Of a stretch of 64,000 bases of DNA, positions 44,393-53,992 are shown piece by piece; the stretch's first letter is position 1, and each line of letters opens with the position of its first letter. Origin of the DNA: Algimonas ampicilliniresistens (lineage in GTDB: Bacteria > Pseudomonadota > Alphaproteobacteria > Caulobacterales > Maricaulaceae). The position numbers and the translations under genes were made by a program. The stretch is taken from NCBI RefSeq assembly GCF_030159955.1, contig NZ_BSNK01000002.1, forward strand, positions 1,054,001-1,118,000, in the 5' to 3' direction. The notes beneath the pieces were generated by a model. The model did no database searches, had not been told where the DNA came from, and worked only from the letters and a program-made list of their open reading frames with translations.

Positions 44393-44494
44393 TGGTGTCC
44401 CCCTTTGTGACCGAGGGTTAACCATAGCAGAAAGCAGGATTTAGTCGAATCAGGCGCTTGCGCGCGACATTCTTGCTCTGTAGCGCGGACGCTG

Positions 44495-45340
44495 ATGAAC
44501 CAGCCACAAATCCCCCAAATTCCTCTGAGCGATGTAACGCGCTATATATTCGCGCCGCGATTTCTATCTCAACGCCATGCTGTTGATGCGGCCGGATTAC
44601 GCCACTTAGTACAGCTCTTATTCGCGTGCCTCTTCATCATGCTCATCTTGAGTGGTCTGGTTGGAGTGATTATTTCGAGTGTTCTGGGGTCTGTGCCGGA
44701 CAATGTGAACCAGACACTGGGGCAGAGCGATCCACGCATGCTTCTCCTAATGGGCATCCTCATCGCGCCCGTCATCGAAGAGTTGATGTTCCGAAGCTGG
44801 TTAGGGGGACCCCGCGCTGCGATCTTGGGTCTGCCGATCTTGGCGGCTGCACTGGCCGTGCTCGCAACGGTGGGGGTCGATCTACTGCCGAGCGTTTCGT
44901 TCGGATTAGCGATCGTGCTGGCGTTACTGATCTTAGCGGTCGCTAGACAATATGCGTCCCAGACAACCGAGCGGCAGTCCATAGCGAGGCGGCACCTATT
45001 CCCATATGCGTTTTACGGGTCTGCCATCTTGTTCGCCTTGTTGCATTTGTCGAATTATGAAGGCGGTCTGTCCTCGCCAATCATGCTGCTGGCCGTGCTT
45101 CCGCAGGCTATTGTCGGGCTCTTGCTTGGATATGTGCGGATGCGGTTTGGGATATTGGCGGCCATAGTTTTTCACGCCGTCTATAATAGTTTTCTGATTG
45201 GCCTGTTTCTTGTGGCCCAAACCTTGGCGGCCCCCATCGATGCGGCGCCTACTGATACAGCGGAGACTGCTACAGCGGAAACTGCGCAGAATTTGCCCAC
45301 AACGCTGCTAGCCCTTGTCGCGGGCGGCCTGCCTGCCTAG
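44495..45340 (+). CDS. CPBP intramembrane metalloprotease
   Basis: A 281-residue protein with about seven or eight membrane segments. The family motifs are EE-x3-R (Glu95, Glu96, Arg100 in APVIEELMFR), FALLHLS and FHAVYNS near the C-terminus. CPBP/Abi proteins cleave within membranes or process peptides; the substrate is not evident. The tail after the last segment is Ala/Thr rich. It ends 12 bp before metG. Confidence 0.87.
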   Translation: MNQPQIPQIPLSDVTRYIFAPRFLSQRHAVDAAGLRHLVQLLFACLFIMLILSGLVGVIISSVLGSVPDNVNQTLGQSDPRMLLLMGILIAPVIEELMFRSWLGGPRAAILGLPILAAALAVLATVGVDLLPSVSFGLAIVLALLILAVARQYASQTTERQSIARRHLFPYAFYGSAILFALLHLSNYEGGLSSPIMLLAVLPQAIVGLLLGYVRMRFGILAAIVFHAVYNSFLIGLFLVAQTLAAPIDAAPTDTAETATAETAQNLPTTLLALVAGGLPA

Positions 45341-45352
45341 AGGCTCGCTCCT

Positions 45353-47098
45353 ATGAGCGACAGTCAATCCCGTATCCTGATCACGTCAGCGCTGCCTTAC
45401 ATTAACGGCGTTAAGCATCTCGGCAATTTGGCCGGGTCGATGCTGCCAGCCGATGTCTATGCGCGCGTCATGCGTTTGCTTGGTCATGACGTGCTCTATA
45501 TTTGCGCAACGGACGAACATGGCACACCGGCGGAACTGGCGGCCGCTGAAGCCGGGATGGCTGTGGCTGAGTATTGCGCGCTGATGCATGAGAAACAGCG
45601 CGAGGCCGGCGCGGCCTTTGATCTGTCTTATGACTGGTTCGGACGCAGCTCATCTGAGGCGACAGCCAAGCTAACGCAGCAGTTTTCGGCAACCTTAGAG
45701 CAAAATGGTCTGATCGAAGCGCGTATCTCCAAACAGGTCTATTCCAATGCCGATGGCCGCTATCTACCGGACCGCTATGTGGAAGGGACGTGTCCGAACT
45801 GCGCGTTCGAGAAAGCACGCGGGGATCAATGCGACAATTGCGGAAAACTGCTCGACCCAATTGACTTGATCGATCCCTATTCGTCTGTCTCAGGAAGTCA
45901 TGATGTTGAGGTGCGCGAGACCGAACACCTTTATCTCAAACAATCCGAGATGAGCGACAAGTTAAGAGTATGGGTCGAGGCTCAGACCAGCTGGCCGCCG
46001 CTGGCGACGTCCATCGCATTGAAATGGCTTGATGAAGGATTACGCGACCGGTCCATCACGCGCGATCTGGATTGGGGTATTCCCGTCGTGGATATGGACG
46101 GCAATCAACGCGCCGGATTTGACGGCAAAGTCTACTATGTCTGGTTCGATGCCCCCATCGCCTATATCGGTGCGACTCAGGACTGGGCAGCGGACACTGG
46201 CGGCGACTGGGCGCGCTGGTGGCGCACCGATCAAGGCGCGGATGACGTCACTTATGTCCAATTCATGGGCAAAGACAATGTCGCCTTCCATACGCTGAGT
46301 TTTCCAACCACGCTGATGGGCGCAAACCTCGAGGAGGAAGGCGAGCCGTGGAAACTGGTTGATACGCTCAAAGCGTTCAACTGGGTCACATGGTATGGCG
46401 GCAAGTTTAGCACCTCGAACAAACGCGGCGTCTTCATGGATCAGGCGATTGCTCTGGCACCGTCCGATTGCTGGCGCTGGCACCTCATGGCAAATGCGCC
46501 GGAAAGCTCAGACGCGGCATTCACGTGGGAAGAGTTTCAAGCCTCGGTCAATTCGGACCTCGCCAATGTGCTGGGTAATTTTGTCAATCGGATCACTAAA
46601 TATACGGTGTCGAAATTCGATGGTCAGGTGCCAGATGGCGGCGTTTCCGGCGGTCACGAAGATTGGATTATTGCAGAAGTCAGCACGCGCTTGCCACTGA
46701 TGATCGCCCTTTTTGAAGCGCGCGAATTTCGTAAGGCATTGGGTGAAATGCGGGCCATTTGGGCCGCAGGGAACGAATATCTAACCCGCGCTGCGCCTTG
46801 GACGCATTACAAAACGGATGTTGATCAGGCGGCCGTGGGCGTGCGTATGGGACTGAACCTCGTCTCCTTATTTGGCATTATTGCGCAACCGATCATTCCG
46901 CGAGCCGCCAAGTCGATCCTCGATGCGATGAATATTCCAGAGGCACATCGCAACTGGTCATCCTTCGACGGCTGGGCAAACGGTCTGCCAGTCGGGCTTC
47001 CAGTCGCTGCGCCGGATGTTTTATTCGCCAAGATCGAAGACACGCAGATTGAAGACTGGACGGAACAGTTTGGTGGCGACGCTGAGGTCCAATCATGA
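45353..47098 (+). CDS. metG: Methionyl-tRNA synthetase
   Basis: A 581-residue class I synthetase. The HIGH-like motif is HLGN at 22-25, and ATDEHGTPAELAA follows. A Cys-x2-Cys pair twice (CPNCAFEK and CDNCG) forms the zinc knuckle. The KMSKS-like motif is KFSTS at 351-355, and an anticodon-binding helical domain closes the protein. It lacks the C-terminal tRNA-binding dimer domain found in E. coli MetG, as in many MetG variants. It charges tRNA-Met. It overlaps the following DUF805 gene by 4 bp. Confidence 0.96.
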   Translation: MSDSQSRILITSALPYINGVKHLGNLAGSMLPADVYARVMRLLGHDVLYICATDEHGTPAELAAAEAGMAVAEYCALMHEKQREAGAAFDLSYDWFGRSSSEATAKLTQQFSATLEQNGLIEARISKQVYSNADGRYLPDRYVEGTCPNCAFEKARGDQCDNCGKLLDPIDLIDPYSSVSGSHDVEVRETEHLYLKQSEMSDKLRVWVEAQTSWPPLATSIALKWLDEGLRDRSITRDLDWGIPVVDMDGNQRAGFDGKVYYVWFDAPIAYIGATQDWAADTGGDWARWWRTDQGADDVTYVQFMGKDNVAFHTLSFPTTLMGANLEEEGEPWKLVDTLKAFNWVTWYGGKFSTSNKRGVFMDQAIALAPSDCWRWHLMANAPESSDAAFTWEEFQASVNSDLANVLGNFVNRITKYTVSKFDGQVPDGGVSGGHEDWIIAEVSTRLPLMIALFEAREFRKALGEMRAIWAAGNEYLTRAAPWTHYKTDVDQAAVGVRMGLNLVSLFGIIAQPIIPRAAKSILDAMNIPEAHRNWSSFDGWANGLPVGLPVAAPDVLFAKIEDTQIEDWTEQFGGDAEVQS

Positions 47099-47604
47099 GC
47101 TATGTCCGCCGTGTCGGTTTATTAAAGGCTGCTGGTCTCGGCTTCCGGAACTATGCAGACTTCAGCGGACGTGCGCAGCGGGCCGAGTATTGGTGGTTCC
47201 AGCTGTTCGTCATACTGGTCAGCGTTGCCATTAGTCTTGTTGGCCAGATTGGTTTCGGTTGGGAAGAAGGTGAGTTGATCCGGTCTCAAGCGATCTGGAA
47301 TCTCGCCACCGTGATCCCGACTCTGGCTTTGGGATGGCGACGGATGCATGATCTGGGTAAATCCGGCTGGTGGAACTTCTTCCCCGTCGCACCGTTGATT
47401 TGGGCTGTTGTTGCGGCAATCATTTTGTCAGAATTGGGGGATAACGAAAATCCGGTTGCGGTCGCAGCCGCTGTAATGGGATTTGCGACGACACTCGCCG
47501 CCGCTATTTACGTCATCGTTTTGTTGGCAAGAGATTCAGATCCACGCCCCAATCGCTATGGGCCAAGCCCTAAATATAGCGAAGCTGACGCGATCTTCCA
47601 GTAG
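47095..47604 (+). CDS. DUF805 membrane protein 1
   Basis: A 169-residue protein with four membrane segments. GFRNYADFSGRAQRAEYWWFQLF and GWRRMHDLGKSGWW are typical of DUF805. Function is unknown. It starts within the metG stop (ATGA) and is followed by a second DUF805 gene 9 bp later, a tandem duplication with strong divergence. Confidence 0.87.
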   Translation: MSYVRRVGLLKAAGLGFRNYADFSGRAQRAEYWWFQLFVILVSVAISLVGQIGFGWEEGELIRSQAIWNLATVIPTLALGWRRMHDLGKSGWWNFFPVAPLIWAVVAAIILSELGDNENPVAVAAAVMGFATTLAAAIYVIVLLARDSDPRPNRYGPSPKYSEADAIFQ

Positions 47605-47613
47605 GTTCGAGCT

Positions 47614-48096
47614 ATGACTCCCCCCAACGTCGCTATCTATAACTGGATCCGCCAAGGGTTTGACTTTCAGGGGCGCTCAACTCGGTCCGATTATTGGTGG
47701 ACGCGCTTGCTCGTCTTTAGCGTTAATCTCGTTTTGCTGACCCTGTTCATGACGTCGGTCGGCCCTGATGGGACGGAGGCGTTGTTGGATTGGCTGGCGG
47801 CAGGGTCAGCGGATTTGGAACAGCTCGACATGGGACCTTTGCCGTCCTTAGCGAAATTCTCGCTCACCTTTGCAGTGATCTTTGGGTTGCTGACTCTGAT
47901 CCCAGATCTATCAATTGCCTGGAGACGGTTTCATGATCTTAATAAGCCAGGCTGGCTTCACCTGATCTTCTTTTTTGCCAGCGCATTTGCGCCGTTAGTC
48001 GCGCTGGCCGAATATATCTGGTTTGTTTTTCCCGGCACATCTGGACCTAATCGGTTTGGCCCTGATCCGCTTGCCGACAAACGAGACGACGCTTAA
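47614..48096 (+). CDS. DUF805 membrane protein 2
   Basis: A 160-residue protein with four membrane segments. FDFQGRSTRSDYWWTRLLVF and AWRRFHDLNKPGWLHL are the DUF805 hallmarks. Its TAA lies in a TTAA tetramer whose other strand is the stop of the next, convergent gene. Function is unknown. Confidence 0.87.
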   Translation: MTPPNVAIYNWIRQGFDFQGRSTRSDYWWTRLLVFSVNLVLLTLFMTSVGPDGTEALLDWLAAGSADLEQLDMGPLPSLAKFSLTFAVIFGLLTLIPDLSIAWRRFHDLNKPGWLHLIFFFASAFAPLVALAEYIWFVFPGTSGPNRFGPDPLADKRDDA

Positions 48097-48911
48097 GCCG
48101 TCTCGGCGTCATATCCGGTGATCGGCACGCGCGGCTTGGTCAAAGCGGAGGCGATCAACAGAATAATACCTCCGATGGCCACCCAGCCGATGATAGGGAC
48201 CTCCGGTCCGGCCACAAGGTGACGCCCAGCGAGCCATGCTAGGCCCCAAATTGCTGGAAACACATAGACTCGATTGCATAATGACCATCGGCACACACCA
48301 ATAATAAGACCCAGCGCCGCTGCCAAAATGAGTAAGCTACTCGTGACGCTCGCAGTCTCATGGGCAAAAGCGTCATAGGCAATCGGTGTCCAGTTGAGGA
48401 AGATGGCAAGACTACACCAGCCTGCGATCAGGCTGATTGGCACCCAGCTCAAGATCCGCTCTATGGCACTGACTTCGTTAATCCGCTCGGTGAAAATCTT
48501 CGTTGCCACAATCAGTGCACCGACAGCCGGGATAAATATTAGGGCCGTGCCCCACTGCACAAGATTGGTGGGTGCATAGGCTGTAATGAGGGCCCATCCA
48601 CAGACGCACGCAAACCCAGCCGCCGTCCACCAGCCAACGGCTCGGAACACGTCGCGGGTTCGGTTTTTCGGCAAGGCCTGAAGAACCGCATAGGCGATAC
48701 AGCCGACAAAAATCGGAAACCAGATTGAAAAAGCTGGGCCGAGGGGCACAAGCAAATTGTCGGACATGTCTGAAAACTCGTTGGCCGTCCGCGCGCCCTC
48801 AGTGAAAAACCCTATAGACGACAAGACCCACATGGCGGGTGCCGTGATCAGGTTCGCGCTCTGGCGGAGATAGTCGGAGGGGGTCGCAGGTCGGTGTGTC
48901 ATGACCTTCAT
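48093..48911 (-). CDS. TspO/MBR-like multi-pass membrane protein
   Basis: A 272-residue protein with about eight hydrophobic segments rich in Trp (WFPIFVG, VGWWTAAGF, GWALITAY, LAIFLNW). The pattern resembles the larger TspO-related proteins, which bind porphyrins or regulate in alphaproteobacteria, but it is longer than classic TspO (about 160). I chose ATG 48911; an ATG at 48902 is as good. The upstream frame runs into the hpf leader and is not used. The promoter region is shared with hpf. Confidence 0.6.
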   Translation of the reverse strand: MKVMTHRPATPSDYLRQSANLITAPAMWVLSSIGFFTEGARTANEFSDMSDNLLVPLGPAFSIWFPIFVGCIAYAVLQALPKNRTRDVFRAVGWWTAAGFACVCGWALITAYAPTNLVQWGTALIFIPAVGALIVATKIFTERINEVSAIERILSWVPISLIAGWCSLAIFLNWTPIAYDAFAHETASVTSSLLILAAALGLIIGVCRWSLCNRVYVFPAIWGLAWLAGRHLVAGPEVPIIGWVAIGGIILLIASALTKPRVPITGYDAETA

Positions 48912-49038
48912 ACGCGCGTGAACCAAAAAAGTGTCGTGATTATGTTTATGACGTTGCAGAATTTTTGATAAAATCTTCGCCCGATTGCCGATCTTCATGC
49001 TAAGGAGAAGGTCGTTCAGAAACCCAGAAAGGTCGCGT

Positions 49039-49617
49039 ATGCAAATCCAGATCGTCTCAAAAGGCATTGATGTGTCGAAGGCTCTCGAAGAGCGAATTTC
49101 GGACAGACTCGAAGAGATGATGGATAAATACATACACCGAGACGGCGACGCCCAAGTGGCTGTCGCGCGCGATGGCTCAGGTTTTAAGACCAGCATTTCT
49201 GTACATTTGTCCAGCGGCGCAACCTTCGAAGCTGAAGGTAAATCGCATGAGGCCTATTCGGCGACCGACGAAGCGCTTGAACATATTGAAAAGCGTCTGC
49301 GCCGCTATAAACGCCGCCTCAAGGATCACAGCCAGAAAGCCAAAGCCAAAGAGGCGGGTCTGTATGTTCTAAGCAACCCTGCTGGGAATGACGCCGACGA
49401 TGACGCCGATTCGGCCCAGATATCTGACGAGCCTATGGTGATCGCGGAAAGCGTCGGTCGCGTCCGCACATTGACTCCAGGCATGGCGGCATTGGAAGTC
49501 GGTCTGGCCGATTCCGGGGTCGTTGTGTTCCACAATTCACGCCATGGAGGGTTGAATGTTGTTTATAAACGCCCGGATGGGCACATTGGTTGGATCGATC
49601 CGGATAGTAACGGGTAA
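49039..49617 (+). CDS. hpf: Long-form ribosome hibernation promoting factor
   Basis: A 192-residue protein. ATG 49039 has AGAAAGG (49026-49032) 6 bases before it. The N-terminal ribosome-binding domain, about residues 1-105, is followed by a linker and a C-terminal domain with MAALEVGLADSGVVVFHN and VYKRPDGHIGWIDP, the dimerising part of long HPF. It makes inactive 100S ribosomes in stationary phase. In alphaproteobacteria hpf typically precedes ptsN, as here. Confidence 0.94.
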   Translation: MQIQIVSKGIDVSKALEERISDRLEEMMDKYIHRDGDAQVAVARDGSGFKTSISVHLSSGATFEAEGKSHEAYSATDEALEHIEKRLRRYKRRLKDHSQKAKAKEAGLYVLSNPAGNDADDDADSAQISDEPMVIAESVGRVRTLTPGMAALEVGLADSGVVVFHNSRHGGLNVVYKRPDGHIGWIDPDSNG

Positions 49618-49772
49618 ATCAGTCCAGGCCTCTGTGACGCGGGCTTGTCCCATCGGCCTCTAGTCGCTATGGGCCGCACCGTTCCCGTCGGAGCCCGCCC
49701 AAACGGCTGGGCGACGGACGACAAACCTATTCACGGTGGCCCCCACCGCCGATCGAACCCTTGAGCCTCGTT
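49618..49772. other. hpf-ptsN spacer with hairpins
   Basis: A spacer of 155 bases without a gene. It contains CGCCC-N8-GGGCG and CGGTGG-CCC-CCACCG near its right end. Neither is followed by a T-run, so they are not clear terminators, but they could affect ptsN translation. Confidence 0.35.
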
Positions 49773-50252
49773 ATGACCGACCGCGCCTTATTCAGCGCCG
49801 ATAGCATGATTTCCGATCTCGTCGCGACAAGTCCGAAACAGATGTTTCGTGATCTCGCGCGGACACTGATCAGTGCGCATGACCTTGACGCTAAAGGGAT
49901 CAATTGTCGCGATGTCGTTGCGGCTGCCATCGAACGTGAGCGTTTAGGCTCAACGGGCGTTGGTAATGGTGTTGCCCTTCCACATGCCCGCATTGAAGGT
50001 ATGGACCGCGTTGTTGCAGCGTTTGCACGGTTGTCTGAACCCATGGATTTTGATGCGGTTGACGGTCGTCCCGTCGATCTCGTTTGTTTTCTGCTAGCGC
50101 CGGCTGATTGTGGCGGTGCTCACTTGCGCGCGCTGGCCCGTGTGTCGCGTCTGCTGCGTCGCCAAGAGACGCGTCAACGTTTGCGCGCCGCCCCGACCTC
50201 TGAAGCTCTGTTTGCTATTTTGGCCGACGATACATCGAGCGCTGCGGCCTAA
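49773..50252 (+). CDS. ptsN: Nitrogen PTS EIIA protein
   Basis: A 159-residue EIIA-Ntr domain. The phosphorylated histidine is His71 in GVALPHARIEGM, followed by VDLVCFLLAP and HLRALARVSRLLR. It regulates potassium, nitrogen and stress functions, often with HPr-like NPr. I chose ATG 49773 from the domain start; the TTG at 49761 is another option. It follows hpf and precedes ppk. Confidence 0.93.
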   Translation: MTDRALFSADSMISDLVATSPKQMFRDLARTLISAHDLDAKGINCRDVVAAAIERERLGSTGVGNGVALPHARIEGMDRVVAAFARLSEPMDFDAVDGRPVDLVCFLLAPADCGGAHLRALARVSRLLRRQETRQRLRAAPTSEALFAILADDTSSAAA

Positions 50253-50304
50253 TTAGCCGTTGCCAAGTCTGGACGCGCCCGCTCAGTCGGGGCATAGCCT
50301 GTCC

Positions 50305-52446
50305 ATGGCCCTCACATCCTCGCAGCGATACTTTAATCGCGAACTGTCTTGGCTGCAGTTCAATACTCGGGTGATGGAAGAAGCACGCAACAAATCCGTG
50401 CCTCTGCTCGAACGGCTGCGGTTTCTTTCGATCTCAGCGTCTAATCTCGACGAATTCTATATGGTTCGGGTTGCAGGTCTGCGCACGCAGATGCTGGCGG
50501 GTATGAACGCGCCAAGTTTTGATGGTCTAACCCCCGCGCGTCAGTTGGATAAAATCGCCAAACAGGTCGACAAACTGATCGAGGCACAAGAACGGTGCTG
50601 GGTAACATTGCGGTCGCTTCTGGCCACGCGCAAAATTTCTGTCCTCGCGGTTAAAGACTTAGACGATGAAGCCTTGGTCGAATTGCGCGAGCGGTTTGAG
50701 TCGCAGATTTTGCCGTTGCTATCTCCGCTCTGCGTGGATGCGGCGCATCCCTTTCCATTTCTGTCCAACCTGTCTTTGGGCCTTGTTGCCTCGCTGACGC
50801 GGACTGAGCCAGAGGATGAGCAAGCCTTTGCCTTGGTGCCTGTGCCGTCCCATGTTCCACGCTTCCTACAGCTCGCGGCAGGGTCCAAGAAACGCGACTA
50901 TGTCATGATCGAGGATGTCATCGGACATTTCCTCCCCGACCTATTCCCAGACTTCGAGGTCAACAGCACGGGTCTGTTTCGGATCACGCGCGATAGCGAT
51001 ATCGCCATTGATGAAGAGGCCGAGGACCTTGTCCAGCACTTCGAATTTTTGCTGAAGGAACGCCGTCGCGGGCGTGTTATCCGGCTAGAACTTAATGAGG
51101 GGATCGATGAAGAGCTGCGTCATTTCCTGATTGAGAGCTTTGAATGCTGGGATGAGGATATCCAAGACGCCGACTATCTTGGCATGGTGGACCTCAAAGG
51201 CTTAATCGATAGTGGCCGTCACGACCTACTTTTCCCGCCCTTTACGGCCCGTTTCCCAGAACGCATTCGCGACTATGATGGCAATCATTTTGCGGCCATC
51301 GCGGCTAAAGATATTTTGGTTCACCACCCGTATGAAGAATTTGATGTCGTCATTCAGTTCCTGCGTCAGGCTGCGCGCGACCCGGATGTCGTAGTTATAA
51401 AACAAACGCTCTACCGGACGTCGGATGATAGCCCGATTGTCCGCGCTCTGATTGACGCGGCTGAGTCCGGAAAAAGCGTCACTGCGCTTGTGGAGATACA
51501 GGCCCGTTTTGACGAGGCCTCAAATCTAAAGTTCGCGCGCGATTTGGAGCGGGCTGGCGTACAAGTTGTCTATGGTCTGTTGGGCTTCAAGACCCACGCC
51601 AAGGTCAGTCTTGTCATTCGGCGCGAGGGCGATCGATTGCAGACTTACACTCATTTGGGGACGGGCAACTATCACGCGCTAAATGCCAAGATCTATACCG
51701 ACTTAGCGCTGTTCACCGCTGATCCGGTGATCGGTGCGGATGTGGGCAAGCTATTCAATTATGTCACCAGCAGTTCACGCCCCCGCAATATGGAAAAATT
51801 GGCGCTCGCGCCGCACGGCCTCCGCGGCAAGCTTTTCGAATATATTGATGTTGAGATCGCCAATGCTCAAGCGGGCAAGCCATCAGGGATATGGGCGAAG
51901 CTCAATGCCCTCGTCGATCAAGGTGTGATCGATAAATTATATGAGGCCAGTCAGGCCGGCGTCCCAATCGATCTGGTGGTGCGCGGCATTTGCTGCCTGC
52001 GTCCCGGTGTCGAAGGTCTGTCGGACACGATCAGAGTGAAGTCTATCGTCGGTCGTTATCTCGAACATTCGCGCATCGTTGCCTTTGGTAATGGCCATGC
52101 CCTGCCGTCAGAAAACGCGAAATTGTTCATGAGTTCAGCCGATTGGATGCCGCGCAATCTGGATCGGCGGATCGAGACTCTCGTGCCGATCGAAAGCCCA
52201 ACTGTGCACGATCAAGTGCTCGATCAGATCATGGTTGCCAATTTGATGGACACGCAAAATAGTTGGGAGCTACAACCGTCAGGCAAATATGCCCGTCGGA
52301 AATTGGAAGACGGCGAAACCTCTTTCTCTGCGCACCAATATTTCATGGATAATCCATCTTTGTCTGGGCGTGGGCAGGCGTTGAAAACGTCTCGCCCGCA
52401 GGAATTGCCTGACCCACCGCGCTTCAAACCGAGGCTAGTGTCTTGA
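50305..52446 (+). CDS. ppk: Polyphosphate kinase 1
   Basis: A 713-residue PPK1 with four domains in order: FNRELSWLQFN at the start (ATG 50305 chosen), SNLDEFYMVRVAGL, then the catalytic domains with VVVIKQTLYRTS, the autophosphorylated histidine in FKTHAKVSLV, and THLGTGNYHALNAKIYTD. It makes polyphosphate from ATP at the inner membrane. A TTG at 50260 in frame could also start it. It is followed by ppx, the classic ppk-ppx order. Confidence 0.96.
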   Translation: MALTSSQRYFNRELSWLQFNTRVMEEARNKSVPLLERLRFLSISASNLDEFYMVRVAGLRTQMLAGMNAPSFDGLTPARQLDKIAKQVDKLIEAQERCWVTLRSLLATRKISVLAVKDLDDEALVELRERFESQILPLLSPLCVDAAHPFPFLSNLSLGLVASLTRTEPEDEQAFALVPVPSHVPRFLQLAAGSKKRDYVMIEDVIGHFLPDLFPDFEVNSTGLFRITRDSDIAIDEEAEDLVQHFEFLLKERRRGRVIRLELNEGIDEELRHFLIESFECWDEDIQDADYLGMVDLKGLIDSGRHDLLFPPFTARFPERIRDYDGNHFAAIAAKDILVHHPYEEFDVVIQFLRQAARDPDVVVIKQTLYRTSDDSPIVRALIDAAESGKSVTALVEIQARFDEASNLKFARDLERAGVQVVYGLLGFKTHAKVSLVIRREGDRLQTYTHLGTGNYHALNAKIYTDLALFTADPVIGADVGKLFNYVTSSSRPRNMEKLALAPHGLRGKLFEYIDVEIANAQAGKPSGIWAKLNALVDQGVIDKLYEASQAGVPIDLVVRGICCLRPGVEGLSDTIRVKSIVGRYLEHSRIVAFGNGHALPSENAKLFMSSADWMPRNLDRRIETLVPIESPTVHDQVLDQIMVANLMDTQNSWELQPSGKYARRKLEDGETSFSAHQYFMDNPSLSGRGQALKTSRPQELPDPPRFKPRLVS

Positions 52447-52519
52447 TCACGCCAATAGACGGGTCCTTCATCTGACCGATCCATTCAACGTTCCCGAAAG
52501 TGGTCCGCAGCAGGCCGGC

Positions 52520-53992
52520 GTGCTCGATATTGGTTCGAACTCGATCCGTTTTGTCGTTTACGACATTTATGGCTCCCATTTCACGCCCGTCTATAATGAG
52601 AAAGTTCTGGCGGGTCTCGGACGCGACTTGAAAGAAACGGGACATCTGTCCGAAGATGGCAAGCAACTCGCCCTCAATAGCCTGTCCCGGTTTAAGGCCA
52701 TCGCCGATGCACGGGGCCTGACACATATTTTGATCGGTGCCACGGCGGCCATGCGCGAGGCTGAGGACGCAGCAGACTTCATTGAAGATATCCGCAGTCA
52801 TACGGGCCTGACCGTGACGCCGATATCGGGCAAGGAAGAGGCACGATTGTCGGCACTGGGTCTGCTCTCCGCTGATCCGGGTGCGACGGGCCTGGCGGCT
52901 GATCTGGGCGGAGCGTCGTTGGAACTGATCCGCATTGATGACCATAAGCCCGGTAAACGTATCTCGCTCCCACTCGGCCCCTTTGATGCAGTGGGTCGCG
53001 ACCTGCGTGAGGCTGATTATAAGGCGTTGATCCCTAATATCGATGCTGCGCTGTCAGACCTACCAACCGCACTCTCAGACACGAAAACACTTTACTTGAT
53101 TGGCGGGGCTTGGCGAAACTTAGCCGCGATCCATATGACGCGCTCGCTCTACCCGCTGAAGACGATGCAGAATTATGCGCTCGATCCGCTTGATGCCGCT
53201 TTGCTGGCCCGCTGGGCCTATAATGAAGGTAGAGAGCAACTCTTCAACTGGCCGGGTCTGCGTCAGCGCCGGGCAGAAACGCTCCCCTATTCAGGACTAT
53301 TGCTAGAGCGGTTGATCCGAGTTGTGCAACCGCGCCGCATTGAAGTCTCTTTAACGGGCCTGCGCGAAGGTCTGGTCTTTGACCACCTCCCAAAATCGGT
53401 TCAGGCGCGCGATGCCCTGCTTGATGGATGCCGAGATTTCGCCTCTGGCTTCTTGCAATCAGAACGTTTCGGTCTGCCGCTCATGACTTTTGTTGAGGCC
53501 ATTGCCGATGTGTTGCCGACCGCATTTAACTCCCGAATGGATCGGCGTTTGCGACAGGCGGCTTGCCTGTTGGCGGGATTGGGCAAAAACCTGCACCCCG
53601 ATTATCGTGCTGAGCTAATCTTTGAAAACGTGTTGTATGCGCCGATCTCGGGCTTGTCTCATCCGGAGCGGGTTTGGTTGGCCTTGACCTTGTTCCGATC
53701 CGTATCGCGCAACCGAAAACCGCCCAATATTCCGGCCGTGGACCGCTTGTTGAACAGTGATCAGATCGGTGCGGCCGAGGCGTTGGGTGATGTGATCAGA
53801 TTAGCGATTGTGGCGACGGGTCGCACGCCAGATCTGGTGGACGCGCTGGAATTGTCACATGAGGGCGATGAATTGGTTCTACGCAGCGACGTGCCTGAAT
53901 TGATAACTGAGCAGGTGGAGTTTCGTTTACGAAAACTGGCGGATCGGCTTGGTCTCAACTATTCTTTGGGTGGAGTGTCTTCCGACACTTGA
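52520..53992 (+). CDS. ppx: Exopolyphosphatase/GppA family phosphatase
   Basis: A 490-residue ASKHA phosphatase. LDIGSNSIRFVVY is the first phosphate loop and AADLGGASLELI the second. A C-terminal HD-like helical domain follows. The start is uncertain: GTG 52520 leaves only one residue before the loop, and the frame is open back past the ppk stop with CTG 52472 as an option. It degrades polyphosphate and/or pppGpp. Its 3' end overlaps the convergent beta-propeller gene by 34 bp. Confidence 0.92.
   Translation: MLDIGSNSIRFVVYDIYGSHFTPVYNEKVLAGLGRDLKETGHLSEDGKQLALNSLSRFKAIADARGLTHILIGATAAMREAEDAADFIEDIRSHTGLTVTPISGKEEARLSALGLLSADPGATGLAADLGGASLELIRIDDHKPGKRISLPLGPFDAVGRDLREADYKALIPNIDAALSDLPTALSDTKTLYLIGGAWRNLAAIHMTRSLYPLKTMQNYALDPLDAALLARWAYNEGREQLFNWPGLRQRRAETLPYSGLLLERLIRVVQPRRIEVSLTGLREGLVFDHLPKSVQARDALLDGCRDFASGFLQSERFGLPLMTFVEAIADVLPTAFNSRMDRRLRQAACLLAGLGKNLHPDYRAELIFENVLYAPISGLSHPERVWLALTLFRSVSRNRKPPNIPAVDRLLNSDQIGAAEALGDVIRLAIVATGRTPDLVDALELSHEGDELVLRSDVPELITEQVEFRLRKLADRLGLNYSLGGVSSDT

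Noticed and set aside
49690-49750. Rho-independent terminator after hpf
   Set aside because: The hairpins are GC-rich, but no run of T follows either of them.
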